64,000 nucleotides of DNA from Pogona vitticeps (lineage: Eukaryota; Chordata; Lepidosauria; Squamata; Agamidae): positions 214,341,001 to 214,405,000 of the forward strand of contig NC_135786.1 in the NCBI RefSeq assembly GCF_051106095.1, written 5' to 3'. The notes below the pieces were generated by a model. It did no database searches and was not told the DNA's origin. It saw only the letters and a program-made list of their open reading frames with translations. Made by a program: the position numbers and the translations under genes. The number at the start of each line of letters is the position of its first letter. The first letter of the stretch is position 1. Below, in pieces: positions 32,471-43,250 of the stretch.

Positions 32471-35255
32471 TTGGTGTGTGCATGTGACAGATGGACAAAG
32501 TGGGGACACAGCGATGAAGGAGTGCTTACCAAGAGCCTTGCCTCCTAGAGTCTATTGGAAGAGACAAGCAGGCTGAAGGATATAACACTATATACTATGC
32601 AAGTGAGTCACTGAAATGAAAAGCGACTTTGTTCTCAAAAACAAAAAAAAGGCAAAAGAAAATCTGATCGATATGGAAGGGTTCTACAGCTTGTCAGGCT
32701 GAACCCTAAAACCAGGTGAGGATTGCTAACATAGAGTCTGAGACCAAGCAGCCCTACAATATGAATGCAAAAACACAAAAATACAAACAATCATGGTGCA
32801 CTTGATGGCAGGCTTGGGTTGGCTCTTCTGTCGTGCATGAAACAGTCTTCCATGTTCCCACTTGCATGACTTTCTGGTACACCAACACACTCGATGGCAG
32901 GCTTGCATCAGCTACTGTGCCATGTGAAAAACGGTCCTTCACATCGCCCTAATTAGGAATTGCTGGAAATGGCTATGTGGAGTTCTTGGCCAGCTGACCC
33001 ATTCCCATCCTAGATGTATGATTCCCCTTTTTTTGGGTGAGGGAGGGAGGAATGAACAGGATTCCATAAAGCCAGGAGGCCACATTGCACTCACCTCTGC
33101 TTTACCTTTCTTAAATGATTCCTAATCCACTACTTGAATTGAAGAAGAGGCCTTACCTCCCTCAAACAAAAATTTCAATCTATAAACAAAGGCCAAGCAA
33201 AACCTATAGGGAGAGGTTCAAACTGAGCAGGCCTCATGGCATTCCTTACCAAAGAGGTGATTTGTTTTTCTAACCTCTTTAATGAACAGCCCTTAACCCT
33301 TAGGCACTAAAGCATCAACCAACCTGCCGGGAATAGTTAGCTTACAACAATTACTCACAGATTTCAACCTAGTCTCCAGGGCATAATGCTTATCATTTGG
33401 CATTTGCTACATCTTTACCCTGTGCAATAGCTGCCAAATTGCACAAGAAGCCCACAGAGAATATATTCCTCTTACTTCCCTCCGCCTTCCAGCTCTGTCA
33501 GCCTTCAAAACTTTTAATAAAGGTCTCTTTTGTTTGTGTTTATGAACTCTTGGTGTTGCTGCAGAAAGGTATCAAAAAAATTCTGCACTAGCTTCTCTGG
33601 AGCAAATCCCTGCCAGCCCTGGACATTGTTCTGTCAGCACAGGTGCAAAGTTATTCTAAAGCTTTCCTCTAAACCAGAGGGGGAGAAAGAGCAGAGCTTT
33701 CCAGCCTGGCTGTCATGCCTGCAGCTGTGGTTACAACACAACCAGAGGTTTCTGGGAGCAACACAGGCCTCTTTTAAAGCGCAGCAGCCTATTCTCAGAA
33801 GTCCCTCAGAGGATAAAGTCACCGTGGCTGGCCTGAGCATGAATCTTTTAATAGCATTTGCAGGTCAGGCTTATTCAAACAGCTTTTAACAGTTGGGTAA
33901 TTTTACATTCTCTAAGACGAAAACGTCAACAGTTTGGTCCTTTGTGAGCTGACCCTTAATCTCCTTTGTACATTTGGTCAGAGAGTCTGTTCTCATTTTC
34001 TAAGCAGAAGAGGACAGTTTCTTCACTGCAGCTGACTTCCCGCTCGGAAAGGCAGGGAAAGGGCCTGTCAGTGCTCTGGTTACAGCTCCCTGATTGCTTG
34101 CCCAGACTGAGCAGACCTGGCAACCCTAAAAGCAATCCCTCAAAGGGGAGAGCGTCAATGGAGTAGAAGAGGCCAAAGGGAATCCATTGTTAGGAGCAAC
34201 AGCACAGCAGTGGAGCTCTTTAACATGCTCCATTCACATCATTAAGATGCAGTTCCTTCATCCCCAGTTTTAAAGGGAAGAATGAGAATCCTGTTCTACA
34301 GAACTCGACACTACATATACTAGGCTTATTCAGGTGTTGGTTTAAAGCAGGTGGAGGCAGGTTCCTGAGGGTTGAGACCAGGATAGACCCTCTGACCCAC
34401 ATCTACCCCAAGACGGTACTTTGAAAGTGTCAGGCAGAACCAATGGTGGAGAAACTGTACTGGTAACTTTGCCATTCTAAGCTCAATTTAGTATTCTTCT
34501 GATACTTATTTTCTGAAGTGGGGATGTATAGTAGATGTTCTGGGGCTCCTAAGGCTTGCAATCTGCCATGGTGCCACAGACTGGACACAGCAAATCAGTG
34601 GTACGGTAGCAGGCCCACCCACACGCTCCCCAGCTTAACTTGAAAACAAAATGGGTAAAGAGTGAACATTTTGTATTAAATGCAATTCATATTTCCAAGA
34701 GGCTTCTATGCATGTAAATTGGTTATAAAGAAAGAGGCACACTCTCTGTTTACATTGTCCTTAAGTGAAATGTGCAGGTTTGGTGGCAACATTTAATGGA
34801 AAATGGAAGTGAAATTGCTAATGAGACTTTAGAGGCATCCAAAGCTGGTGAGTGACATTGAGCATATGTACTTTGTATATCTGGTTTGAAGTCCTGATTT
34901 TAGGACCCAAATATCTATGGAACTCCTCTTCCTGTATCAGGTTACCTGTGACTGAAGGTCATCCAGAGAAGGTCCCCTGAATGTATGCCAAGTGCAGTCT
35001 CCTTTTTTTTTTAGTGCCCCGATTACTTATACTGACAGACATTGGAGGTCTGACAGACACCAATACTGTCTCAACATGTTTTCATCCCTCCCCTTGCTAT
35101 TTTAATCCACTGAGGTTATCTATCCATTGATTTTATTTTCTGTCTTCTTTTATGGATGGTACGTTTTCTTCATTCTGAAGTATATGGTCGTCTTTATTAT
35201 ATGCTTGTACCAACTGTGAGATCTGCAAAGATGGAGGCCAGTCTAAAGCTACTGA
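32471..35255. other. unassigned sequence, longest plain stretch
   Basis: No mobile element end was recognised in 2.8 kb. 33560-33990 is mixed-composition, repeat-free and has open frames on both strands (33530-33889 plus, 33634-33840 minus) that look spurious. A conserved non-coding block is possible. Confidence 0.35.
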
Positions 35256-35298
35256 AATCAATCAATCAATCAATCAGTCAGTCAGTCAGTCAGTCAGA
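35256..35298. repeat. (AATC)n(AGTC)n microsatellite
   Basis: About five AATC units change to about five AGTC units. Confidence 0.9.
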
Positions 35299-35955
35299 AG
35301 ATGAAAGCCAAGAAATAGTATCCAAGAATTCTTCTACCATCACGTCACTGACTGCTTGACTGTATGTCCAAGGCTTGCTTACTTGAAGGTTTAACATTCC
35401 ACAATTAACATTCTCACAAGTCAAGCAGCAGCTTGAAAGGGGATCTGTCAGCTAGTTATATTCTTGTTTGTCTTCCTCCACATGGCCACAGAAGAAATGG
35501 TATTAAACCTGATACACAGAAACTATTCCCAACAAAGATACGGCTGAACTCCTGGAATAACAATGTAACATAAACACAGTCAAGTACAGAAGTAGAGCAG
35601 AATGGGGGCACCGACCTTTTCCCTTTGCTTTGCTTTCGTGCTGCTTTCCAAGTTAAAATCTGGCAGAGCTAAACCTGTTACAAGCTAAGTTTACTGTCAC
35701 AATGGGATAAAACATAATATGCTCTGCTGGAATTTAGATATGTATTCCAGGCCAAGAGTTGTTCCTGTGAGAGTCACCGTACCTTGCTTTGTCCTAAAGG
35801 CAGCTGTGGGGTCAGATTAGCCCCTGTTGGAAGTTGGAGCAGTTTATACAGAACACATTTTGCTTACTTTGATGGATAGACAGAACCTGTGTATACTGAA
35901 CCAAAATTAGTAGCATATGTGCAGGTAAAAATGCTAACCCAGTAGTGTAGCTTTC
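35299..35955. other. unassigned sequence
   Basis: Nothing recognised. Confidence 0.4.
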
Positions 35956-37380
35956 CCCATTCTAGCATCTTCCAGATGTTTTGAACTGCGTCGTCGTAGT
36001 TTAGTCGTGTCCGACTCTTCGTGACCCCATGGACCAGAGCACTCCAGGCCCTCCTATCTTCCACTGCCTCCCAGAGTTCTGTCAATTTCATGTTGGTTGC
36101 TTCGCAGACACTGTCCAGCCATCTCATCCTCGGTCGTCCTCTTCTCCTCTTCCTAACATCAAGGTCTTTTCCAAGGAGTCTTCTCTTCTCATGAGATGGC
36201 CAAAGTACTGGAGCCTCAACTTCAGGATCTGTCCTTCCAGTGAGCACTCAGGGTTGATTTCCTTTAGAATTGATAGGTTTGTTCTCCTTGCAGTCCAGGG
36301 GACTCTCAAGAGCCTCCTCCAGCACCACAGTTCAAAGGCATCAATTCTTCGGTGGTCTGCTTTCTTTATGGTCCAGCTCTCACTTCCATACATCACGACA
36401 GGAAAAGCCATAGCTTTGACTATTCGGACTTTTGTTGGCAAGGTGATGTCTCTGCTTTTTAAGATGCTGTCAAGGTTTGTCATCGCTTTCCTCCCAAGAA
36501 GCAGGCGTCTTTTAATTTCGGGGCTGCTGTCTCCATCTGCAGTGATCATGGAGCCCAAGAAAGTAAAATCTGTCACTGCCTCCATATCTTCCCCTTCTAT
36601 TTGCCAGGAGGTGATGGGACCATTATCTTAGTTTTTTTGATGTTGAGTTTCAGGCCATTTTTTGCACTCTCCTCTTTCACCCTCATTACAAGGTTCTTTA
36701 ATTCCTCCTCACTTTCTGCCATCAGAGTGGTATCATCTGCATATACTGTATGAGATTGTTGATATTCCTTCCGGCAATCTTAATTCCAGTTTGGGATTCC
36801 TCCAGTCCAGCCTTCCGCATGATGTATTCTGCATATAATTTAAATAAGCCGGGGGACAATATACAGCCTTGTCGTACTCCTTTCCCAATTTTGAACCAGT
36901 CAGTTGTTCCATATCCAGTTTTAACTGTTGCTTCCTGTCCCACATATTGGTTTCTCAGGAGATAGACAAGGTGGTCAGGCACTCCCATTTCTTTAAGGAC
37001 TTGCCATAGTTTGCTGTGGTCCACACAGTCAAAGGCTTTTGCATAGTCAATGAAGCAGAAGTAGATATTTTTCTGGAACTCTCTGTGCATGTTAGCAATT
37101 CGGTCTCTAGTTCCTCTGCCCCTTCGGAATCCAGCTTGTACTTCTGGGAGTTCTTGGTCCACATACTGCTGAAGCCTACCTTGTAGGATTTTGAGCATAA
37201 CCTTGCTAGTGTGTGAAATGAGTGCAATTGTGCGGTAGTTGGAGCATTCTTTGGCACTGCCTTTCTTTGGGATTGGGATGTAGACTGAACTGCAACTCCC
37301 ATCAATACTGGCTAACATGGCCACTAGTTGTGTATCTTGGGAGCTGAAGTCCCATAACCCTGTAGGGCACCACATTGGGA
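35956..37380. repeat. palindromic MITE-like repeat split by BovB
   Basis: The left part ends 'cttccagatgttttgaactgc' (to 35989) and the right part resumes at 37286 with 'tgaactgcaactcccatcaat' and runs to 'gcaccacattgggaagcc'. Joined across the BovB they give the standard palindrome of the 1015 family. Its outer ends 'gctttcccca' and 'ttgggaagcc' are roughly inverted. Confidence 0.7.
35990..37285 (-). mobile_element. BovB (RTE) LINE, 5' truncated
   Basis: An 8-bp duplication TGAACTGC (35982-35989 and 37286-37293) flanks it inside the palindromic repeat. Minus-strand frames encode the reverse transcriptase ('VYIPIPKKGSAKECSNYRTI', 'VQAGFRRGRGTRDRIANMH', 'FCFIDYAKAFDCVDHSKLW', 'GKGVRQGCILSPGLFKLYAE'). 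The YADDTTLM catalytic block follows in the next phase at about 36725-36750, so there is one frameshift just before it. Then comes the C-terminal region ('VTDFTFLGSMITADGD', 'EIKRRLLLGRKAMTNLDSIL', 'GSESWTIKKADHRRIDAFEL', 'LQYFGHLMRREDSLEKTLML') with a second shift near 36130 before 'RGRPRMRWLDSV' and 'AWSALVHGVTKSRTRL'. The endonuclease is missing through 5' truncation. Three of the expected blocks are near consensus, so this is a fairly young copy. Confidence 0.95.
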
Positions 37381-37398
37381 AGCCATAGAAAAACAGCC

Positions 37399-37496
37399 TC
37401 CTTCCTTCCTTCCTTCCTTCCTTCCTTCCTTCCTTCCTTCCTTCCTTCCTTCCTTCCTTCCTTCCTTCCTTCCTTCCTTCCTTCCTTCCTTCCTTC
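37399..37496. repeat. (TTCC)n microsatellite
   Basis: About 24 perfect TTCC units. Confidence 0.97.
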
Positions 37497-37664
37497 TATT
37501 TTATTTCTTTCCTGCTTCAGGAAAGCTCACTAACATGATTTATAGAACAAACATATCCCAAACAGATAAAATTAAAAGGACAAAAAGTTTTGAAGTGTAA
37601 CCTCAATTAAATGGATTACCATATTAAAACAACAGCTAAATTCAAAGTGATTTAACAGCATCTC

Positions 37665-38495
37665 CACAAAAGAATTGGAGGTTGTTCATGACTTTGTGTA
37701 CCTCGGCCCAACCATCTCTGACACCCTCTCTCTAGATGTCGAGTTGGATAAACGCATTGGCAAAGCAGCCACCATGTTCTCTAGACTCACAAAGAGAGTG
37801 TGGCTCAATAAGAAGCTGACGACACATACGAAGATCCAGGTCTATAGAGCATGTGTCCTAAGCACACTCCTGTACTGCAGTGAGTCCTGGACCCTTCGTG
37901 CATGGCAGGAGAGGAAGCTGAACACCTTCCATATGCGTTGCCTCCAACGGATTTTTGGTATCACCTGGCAGGACAAAGTTCCAAATAGAGTAGTCCTAGA
38001 ATGAGCTGGAATTTTCAGCATGAATACATTACTGAAGCAGTGACGTCTACGTTGGCTTGGGCACGTCATGAGAATGGCTGATGGTCGGATTCCAAAGGAT
38101 CTCCTGTATGGAGAATTAGTGCAGGGAAAGCACCCCAGAGGGAGACCACAACTGCGATACAAGGACATCTGCAAGCGAGATCTGAAGGCCTTAGGAATAG
38201 ACCTCAACAGATGGGAAACCCTGACATCTGAGCGTTCAGCCTGGAGGCAGGCACTGCATCACGGCTTCTCCCAATTTGAAGAGACCCTTGCCCAGCAGGC
38301 CGAGGCAAAGAGGAAGGCACAAAAGCAGCAAAACCAGGGAGCCGGACAGGGGACAGATTGGATTTGTCTTCAGTGTGGAAGGGACTGTCACTCTGGAATT
38401 GGCCTTCTCAGCCACACTAGACGCTGTTCCAAGTTCTCCATACAGAGCACATTACCATAGTCTTTCAAGACTGAAGGATGCCTATACTATACTAA
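37665..38495 (+). mobile_element. RTE-like LINE, ORF2 C-terminus and 3' end
   Basis: Frame 37675-38004 encodes 'VVHDFVYLGPTISDTLSLDV', 'KRIGKAATMFSRLTKRVWLN', 'CVLSTLLYCSESWTLRA', 'LNTFHMRCLQRIFGITWQDK'. One stop falls at the end of it, and the following frame (38068-38460) goes on with 'GRIPKDLLYGELVQGK', 'GRPQLRYKDICKRDLKALGI', 'RSAWRQALHHGFSQFEETLA' and 'CLQCGRDCHSGIGLLSHTRR', a C2H2-like finger. This C-terminus is well known from fish, turtle and lizard LINE proteins. I assign it to the RTE group (RTE-X or Rex3-like) with limited certainty. The 3' end 'agactgaaggatgcc' is shared with the retroposons at 3060 and 47622. It lacks the polymerase core and endonuclease. Confidence 0.85.
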
Positions 38496-38539
38496 CAGCA
38501 CATCATTTTCTAAACAAATGAAAAGCTCTTTCTGTTAAA

Positions 38540-38900
38540 ATGCCTTTCTGTAGCAGCCTGTTTGGTGCCAAAAACCTGGTTGTAAGGAAATTTATTTGCC
38601 TGTTAGTGGAAGGACAAGAAGGAGGGGCCAGCATGGCCTCCTAGGAAAGGAGTTCTGCAGCTTGGAGGTAGACACCCGAAAGGCCCTGTTTTATGTCCTC
38701 ATCAGATTTGTCTGATCAAGAGAAGGGTCCCTCCTGAAGGTCTTAATGCCCAAGCATATCAGGAAATATGGTCTTTCATATAGCCTAGATCCAAGTCTTA
38801 TAGGACTAAACTAGCCCTTTGAATTAATCCCATGAAACAAGTGGTTAGCCAGTGTAGCTATCACGACAAATGAGTTATGGACTCCTGAAGTCTATAGGAG
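38540..38900 (-). mobile_element. L2-type LINE, ORF2 C-terminal region
   Basis: Antisense words 'ggagttctgcagcttggagg', 'acccgaaaggccctgtttta', 'gaaggtcttaatgcccaagc', 'cctagatccaagtcttatag' and 'gccagtgtagctatcac' correspond on the minus strand to a worn 'LHWLPV.F....KVL..TFKALHGL.P.YL' to 'RAFSVAAP.LWNSLP' region of L2-type ORF2. Many substitutions; no open frame remains. Confidence 0.6.
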
Positions 38901-39065
38901 ACCATTTTTGAGACTACCAGCAGCACAACTGACTGTGCCCACATTTCATTTTCTTGACTGAAATATAGGCTAGCCTTAGTATCATATGCTGAAAACCACT
39001 AGTTTGAAAAGTAAGTGTTTTCCCTCTCTTCTAAATTCTTACCCAATCTTTTTTTAGTCCTAGGT
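38901..39065. other. unassigned sequence
   Basis: Nothing recognised. Confidence 0.35.
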
Positions 39066-39240
39066 CAGTGATAGTGAACCTTTTTGAGCCCGAGTGCCCA
39101 AAATGGGGGGGGGGGGACAACCAGCGGGCAGCAACAGAATTGGATGTGGTGGCGGAAGGGGGAATCCTGGGCACAGAGGTGCCTGGAGACACACCACTCA
39201 GATCCGCCGCCAGCGCCAGCTACTCCGGATCCCGGTCATA
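39066..39240 (+). mobile_element. hAT-like fragment
   Basis: 'cagtgatagtgaacctttttg' followed by 'agcccgagtgcccaaaatgg' is the left end of a widespread reptile hAT MITE ('cagtgatggcgaaccttttt'). The part after the G run is GC-rich and fits the inside of that family only loosely. Confidence 0.6.
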
Positions 39241-39619
39241 AATACTTCTCCACAGATTTTTTTTAAAATGACAACTCTTTCTGTTTTAGAGGACAGGTTA
39301 TGTCTTCATGATGGGACACAAACATTGCATGCAGAAGATCTCAGCTTTAATTCCCAGTATTCTATGAGAAATGTCTAGCCAGAAACACTGAAGAGCTGTT
39401 TTCAGTCAGTGTCAAACATACAAAGATCTGACTCTGCTCAAAAAGAATTCCCATCATATCCAGTAGAATTTACTTCCAGCCATGTGGGTTTAGGATTATA
39501 GTTATATATCTTCTAATTACAGCCTCCCTCCGTACAAAATATCTCCAAAAACTGTGTTTTACTGAAAAAAAAATTCCAAAGAAATTTGGAATCTGCCCAG
39601 TCTGTTGGCAAAAAATAAA

Positions 39620-40540
39620 GGTGAGACATTTTAAAGACTTAAAGATTTATTTCAGTGTAAGAGGTTCAAATAAGGATTAGTGTTGTTGAACTACTCCAGT
39701 GGAATTTCTCCAGTGACTGCTTGACTTGGGTTCAAATGATGAAGACTTTGTCAATGAATCCCCGACAGAGAGAAGGTTTCTAGGTATAAGAATGGAGGAA
39801 GTGTTTTTCCAGGTCAGCCATGAATAGGTTTACATTCTATGGCACCATAGCTGTGCCTGGAGAGACATGTAATTGCCAGACATGTAATTGTGCTTTATGT
39901 AGCTAGGGTGCTGAAGACATATGATCTGAGGACAAGGTCCACATATCCAGATACCACAATGGTAACGGTACCAGTACTTGAAACAATGGGAAGTCCAGGA
40001 ATTGTATTTTGGGTAGCAGGTAGAAAGAGTCTGTTGAAGATTTTATGGTATATCTGTTAGGATTTAGTCATTGATGTCTCCATGGGATTCTTTCATTAGG
40101 TTTAGTAACTGGGTTTGTGGCTGGAGTGTGTAAAATTGGTTGTTGGACAGCTGTTTCTCAACCTTCTGTGTATAATCAATTTGCTCATGAAAACAATAAT
40201 GCCTGCTTCATCTGCCTGTTAGATAATGGCATTAGGCTTGTTTATGAGGCTATACATAGATGGCCTTGAACTTCATCCAGCTGAGATTGTGTAGCAAATT
40301 ATGTCCCTTTGTTGGTTATTTCAGCCTGTGCTTTCAATGTAGAAATCAAATTCTTTGCTTCAGCCTTTAGAATATTTCCCTGTAGAATTCTTCTTTCTGT
40401 AGGGATATGTGCCACGGAGAAGCACGACGGTGAGTTGTTCCTCATCCTTATTTAGGAGCCTGGAATGGTACCTTTGTGCCATTGGGCCAATTTTCTTGTG
40501 GTCTTTGAAGTATTCCTTGAGTGTAAGATGATGGAAAATG
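39620..40540 (-). mobile_element. Penelope-like element reverse transcriptase fossil and 3' end
   Basis: Read on the minus strand, the region 40260-40170 gives 'NKPNAII' then 'QADEAGIIVFMSK', recognisable as the family's 'IRPADKGGAIVVMD'. Around 40020-39920 it gives 'PGLPIVSSTGTVT' and 'VSGYVDLVLRSYV', matching 'PGRPIVSG.GT.TE..S.YVD..L..YV' of PLE reverse transcriptases. The low-coordinate end resembles a PLE tail ('gtctttaaaatgtctcacc' on the minus strand). It is an old copy with many breaks. A GIY-YIG nuclease domain was not found. Confidence 0.7.
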
Positions 40541-40699
40541 GTTTCCAGTTTACCTCAGATCTGTATAATCTGCATGGACTTGGTGGGGCAAAATGATAGG
40601 CCCTTGGGAATCATAAAGGGGGAGATGATATGGAAGGGGAGAGGGCAAGCAAGAGAAGGGTTTGGGGGGTGTGATGTTTACCACATGGCCCCTGCTTGT

Positions 40700-41155
40700 T
40701 TCCCCCAAACAAAGGGCTCATGCTATGTCCTCCCACCAGCAGATACCAATTGGGACGTTCCCTCTTTTCTTCACTGCCAGCAATGACTTTCCTTTATCCA
40801 CAATATACAAAGAACTTTAGTCAGACACTTGTCTGGTTACTGCCAAGAGAACTTATTTATTGAAGTGTATTAACTTTAATCAGAATCAGAGATGTTCTTT
40901 ATTCAATGCATACAATCAAATCAGTAAAATATCATATGTCTTGCCACATACTTAATCACCACCTGCTCTATCTATTAATCTTGACCAGCTTATCTCTGTT
41001 AGTATCTGTTCTCACTATCTCTCTGACTATCTGTCTCTCTCTCTCTGCAAATTCTTTCTTGTCTTTCATCTCTTCTGCCAAAACCTCTTATATCCCCTGA
41101 CTCCACCCCTCCACTCCTCTCATAGGCTCATGCAAATGAGATCCTGAATATGATT
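40700..41155 (-). mobile_element. candidate LTR fossil
   Basis: On the minus strand there is an octamer-like ATTTGCAT, a TATA-like ATATAAGAGG about 60 bp later, and two AATAAA signals further on, in the order promoter to polyadenylation site. A CTGGCAGTGAAG word lies beyond. The ends are uncertain and no coding region is attached. Could also be chance promoter-like sequence. Confidence 0.25.
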
Positions 41156-41268
41156 GACAGGAGTGATGTGGGGCAATGGATCATTGAGTCCAGCCCCTGT
41201 CAACAAGGCACAGTGGGGAATTGAACTCCCAACCTCTGGCTCCACCACTGGACTATCCAGCAGCTCGT
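41156..41268 (-). mobile_element. tRNA-headed SINE, type B
   Basis: 'tccagcccctgtcaacaagg', 'cacagtggggaattgaactc', 'ccaacctctggctccac' and 'ctatccagcagctc' give the tail-to-head order on the plus strand, so the SINE lies on the minus strand. Same family as 7345 and 63425. Part of the anticodon-region sequence is missing. Confidence 0.75.
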
Positions 41269-42180
41269 CATGTAACTGGTCTCTCCAAAGGGAAGAAGAT
41301 TAAGAGTGAGAGAAGAGTGAGATTTTACTTCTTTTTTGTGGAAAGACTTTATTTTAGTCACCTAATCCATATGGCAGTTTAACACCAACTTGACTGTTAA
41401 AAATGTGCCTCCTCTAACTTAACTGAATTAGGTTTGGAGGCTCACTAACAGTTAGATAAACTATGCACTCTTTTCTACTAACTTTACCATCTTTGCTCAT
41501 TCCAGTCGAGCAAAATTCAAGCCATAACAGCGGTGCCTGTTATCTGCAATGCCTGTTATCATACGAGATATGATGGAACACCATGATAAAGAGTGTCGTG
41601 AAGATCTGAACCACATTAGACTATATGAAAGAATTGGCACTGAGCAATTCCTTAGAACTGTAGGATTTCTTAATGCAACCTCTCTGTTGGTTTGTAGGTG
41701 TTCTCTCCAAAGCTCAAAACAGGGATATAAGGAGAAGATAAGGCCATGGTTATATTCAGGGAAACTGCAAATGTTTTGGGAAGTAATTGCTGTAAACAGC
41801 TTGGAAAAGGTGAGTAAGCAGATGATAGATCAGTAAATTTTAGGACCAGAACATTTGCTAGATTTATAGAGGGGAAAAGTTATTCCTTGCATGAAGAATT
41901 CTGGGATAAGATTAGGGTTGCTCAGTGTTTCATTAAAGAAATTTAGACAATGTGAGTTGAAGGCATTTTTTCCATTGATAATTACAGATTCCATTCACTC
42001 CAGAGACTTTCCAATACTTTGTCTTCTCCAATGCTTGACATGCTTCCCTGACATATATTTTACAGAGGACCACAACTGGAAGGCTGGTGTATATTTCATG
42101 TTAATTTTTGAGCCAAGGGGCATTTAAGTTAAGACCACAAATTTACCCAGTACTTTTCAAAATCTTCCTTAGGTGGTACA
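41269..42180. other. unassigned sequence
   Basis: The 95-codon frame at 41549-41836 has no recognisable domain. Nothing else recognised. Confidence 0.4.
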
Positions 42181-42370
42181 GTATGTATGTATGTATGTAT
42201 TAAAAATACTTACATCCAGTCTTTCTCCTAAAAAGAAGCCAAGGTGGCTCACACTATTAAAATAAACAATACGAGAAGTTAAACAATAAATTATTACCAT
42301 ATTTTAAAAAAGAATTAAACAAATATAATATTAAAACTAGTAGATAAAAAAACCTTTAAAATAACAACAA
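42181..42370 (-). mobile_element. (GTAT)n and L2-type LINE 3' end
   Basis: Five GTAT units, then 'cttacatccagtctttctcc' and 'ccaaggtggctcacactatt' followed by an A-rich stretch. In antisense this resembles a common L2/CR1-type 3' UTR. Diverged. Confidence 0.45.
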
Positions 42371-42476
42371 TGAAAACAAAGCAGTCCCTTTTTTTTTTTT
42401 TAAAGCCCTATTTGAGCTTCTCTTCTGCTTGGGAGAAGCTGAGGTGCAGCTATTTCTAATTCATTTCGAATTTATA

Positions 42477-42755
42477 CCATGTTTCCCGGAAAATAAGACA
42501 GGGTCATATTAATTTTTGCTCCAAAAAACGCAGTAGGGCTTATTATCAGGGGATGTTTTATTTTTTTTTTTCATGTACAACAATCTACATTTATTCAAAT
42601 AGAGTCATGTCATCTTCTGGTTGCTGCACCATGATGGAGGGCATAGTTTCTCTTAACTAGGGCTTATTTTTTGGGTAGGGCTTATATTATGAGCATCCTG
42701 AAAAATCATACTAGGGCTTATTTTCAGGTCTGGTCATGTTTTCGGGGAAACAGGG
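42477..42755 (+). mobile_element. TA-flanked MITE with 'aaaataagac' ends
   Basis: It begins CCATGTTTCCCGGAAAATAA and ends TTTTCGGGGAAACAGGG, a near-perfect inverted terminal repeat. It is flanked by TA at 42475-42476 and 42756-42757. Inside, 'tttttgctccaaaaaacgca' on the left and repeated 'agggcttattttc' words fill the ends. It has 279 bp and no coding capacity. I know this repeat from many vertebrate genomes as a mariner-type MITE. It is the intact reference for the interrupted copy at 44395. Confidence 0.88.
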
Positions 42756-42814
42756 TAGTTCTGCAGCTTCCTTTTTATGGTCTTCACATAAGTCGTTGTT
42801 GTCATAATTCTTAT

Positions 42815-42890
42815 TATTTGGACTACAGATCCCAGAATTCACATGGCCATGCTGGCTATGGGACTCTGTGAGTTGTAGTCTAAATCAGTA
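42815..42890. repeat. palindromic MITE-like repeat
   Basis: 'ggactacagatcccagaatt' and 'gagttgtagtctaa' are opposed arms, with 'catggccatgctggctatggg' between them. Confidence 0.55.
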
Positions 42891-43169
42891 ACTTTACAAC
42901 TAGCTGTCTCAGTATAAGATGTGTTGACACTGGACCTGCTTTTAGGATTCAGTGACTTAACAGAACAATAAGTAACAGGAACTAAGTAAATTTAACACAG
43001 GAAGAATTGAATGAAGCTTCTGGGACAGAAATATTCCGCTAAAAATTAATGCAAATTGGCTGAAATGCAAAGTGCTGTCATGTAGATTGAAAACAGGCTG
43101 AGAACCATAAACAAAGAGTAATGAATGATAAAACAGCCAGGCATAAAGTTCATCAGGAAGTATCCATAG

Positions 43170-43250
43170 GGATCTGGGTTAGATCTGGTTTTATTTAGCA
43201 TATATATTAACGATCTGGAAGAGATGAATAAACAAAATGTTAACTCAGTT
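43170..43250 (+). mobile_element. CR1-like reverse transcriptase scrap
   Basis: The plus strand reads 'LVLFSIYINDLEEMNKQ', which resembles the 'GPVLFNIFINDL' block of CR1-type LINEs. Only this block is clear. Confidence 0.4.

Noticed and set aside
37399-37496. Regulatory polypyrimidine tract
   Set aside because: A simple (TTCC)n microsatellite; nothing links it to a promoter.
40700-41155. Host promoter read on the minus strand (TATA-like, octamer-like words)
   Set aside because: No exon or splice donor follows; an old LTR explains the layout as well, and even that is weak.
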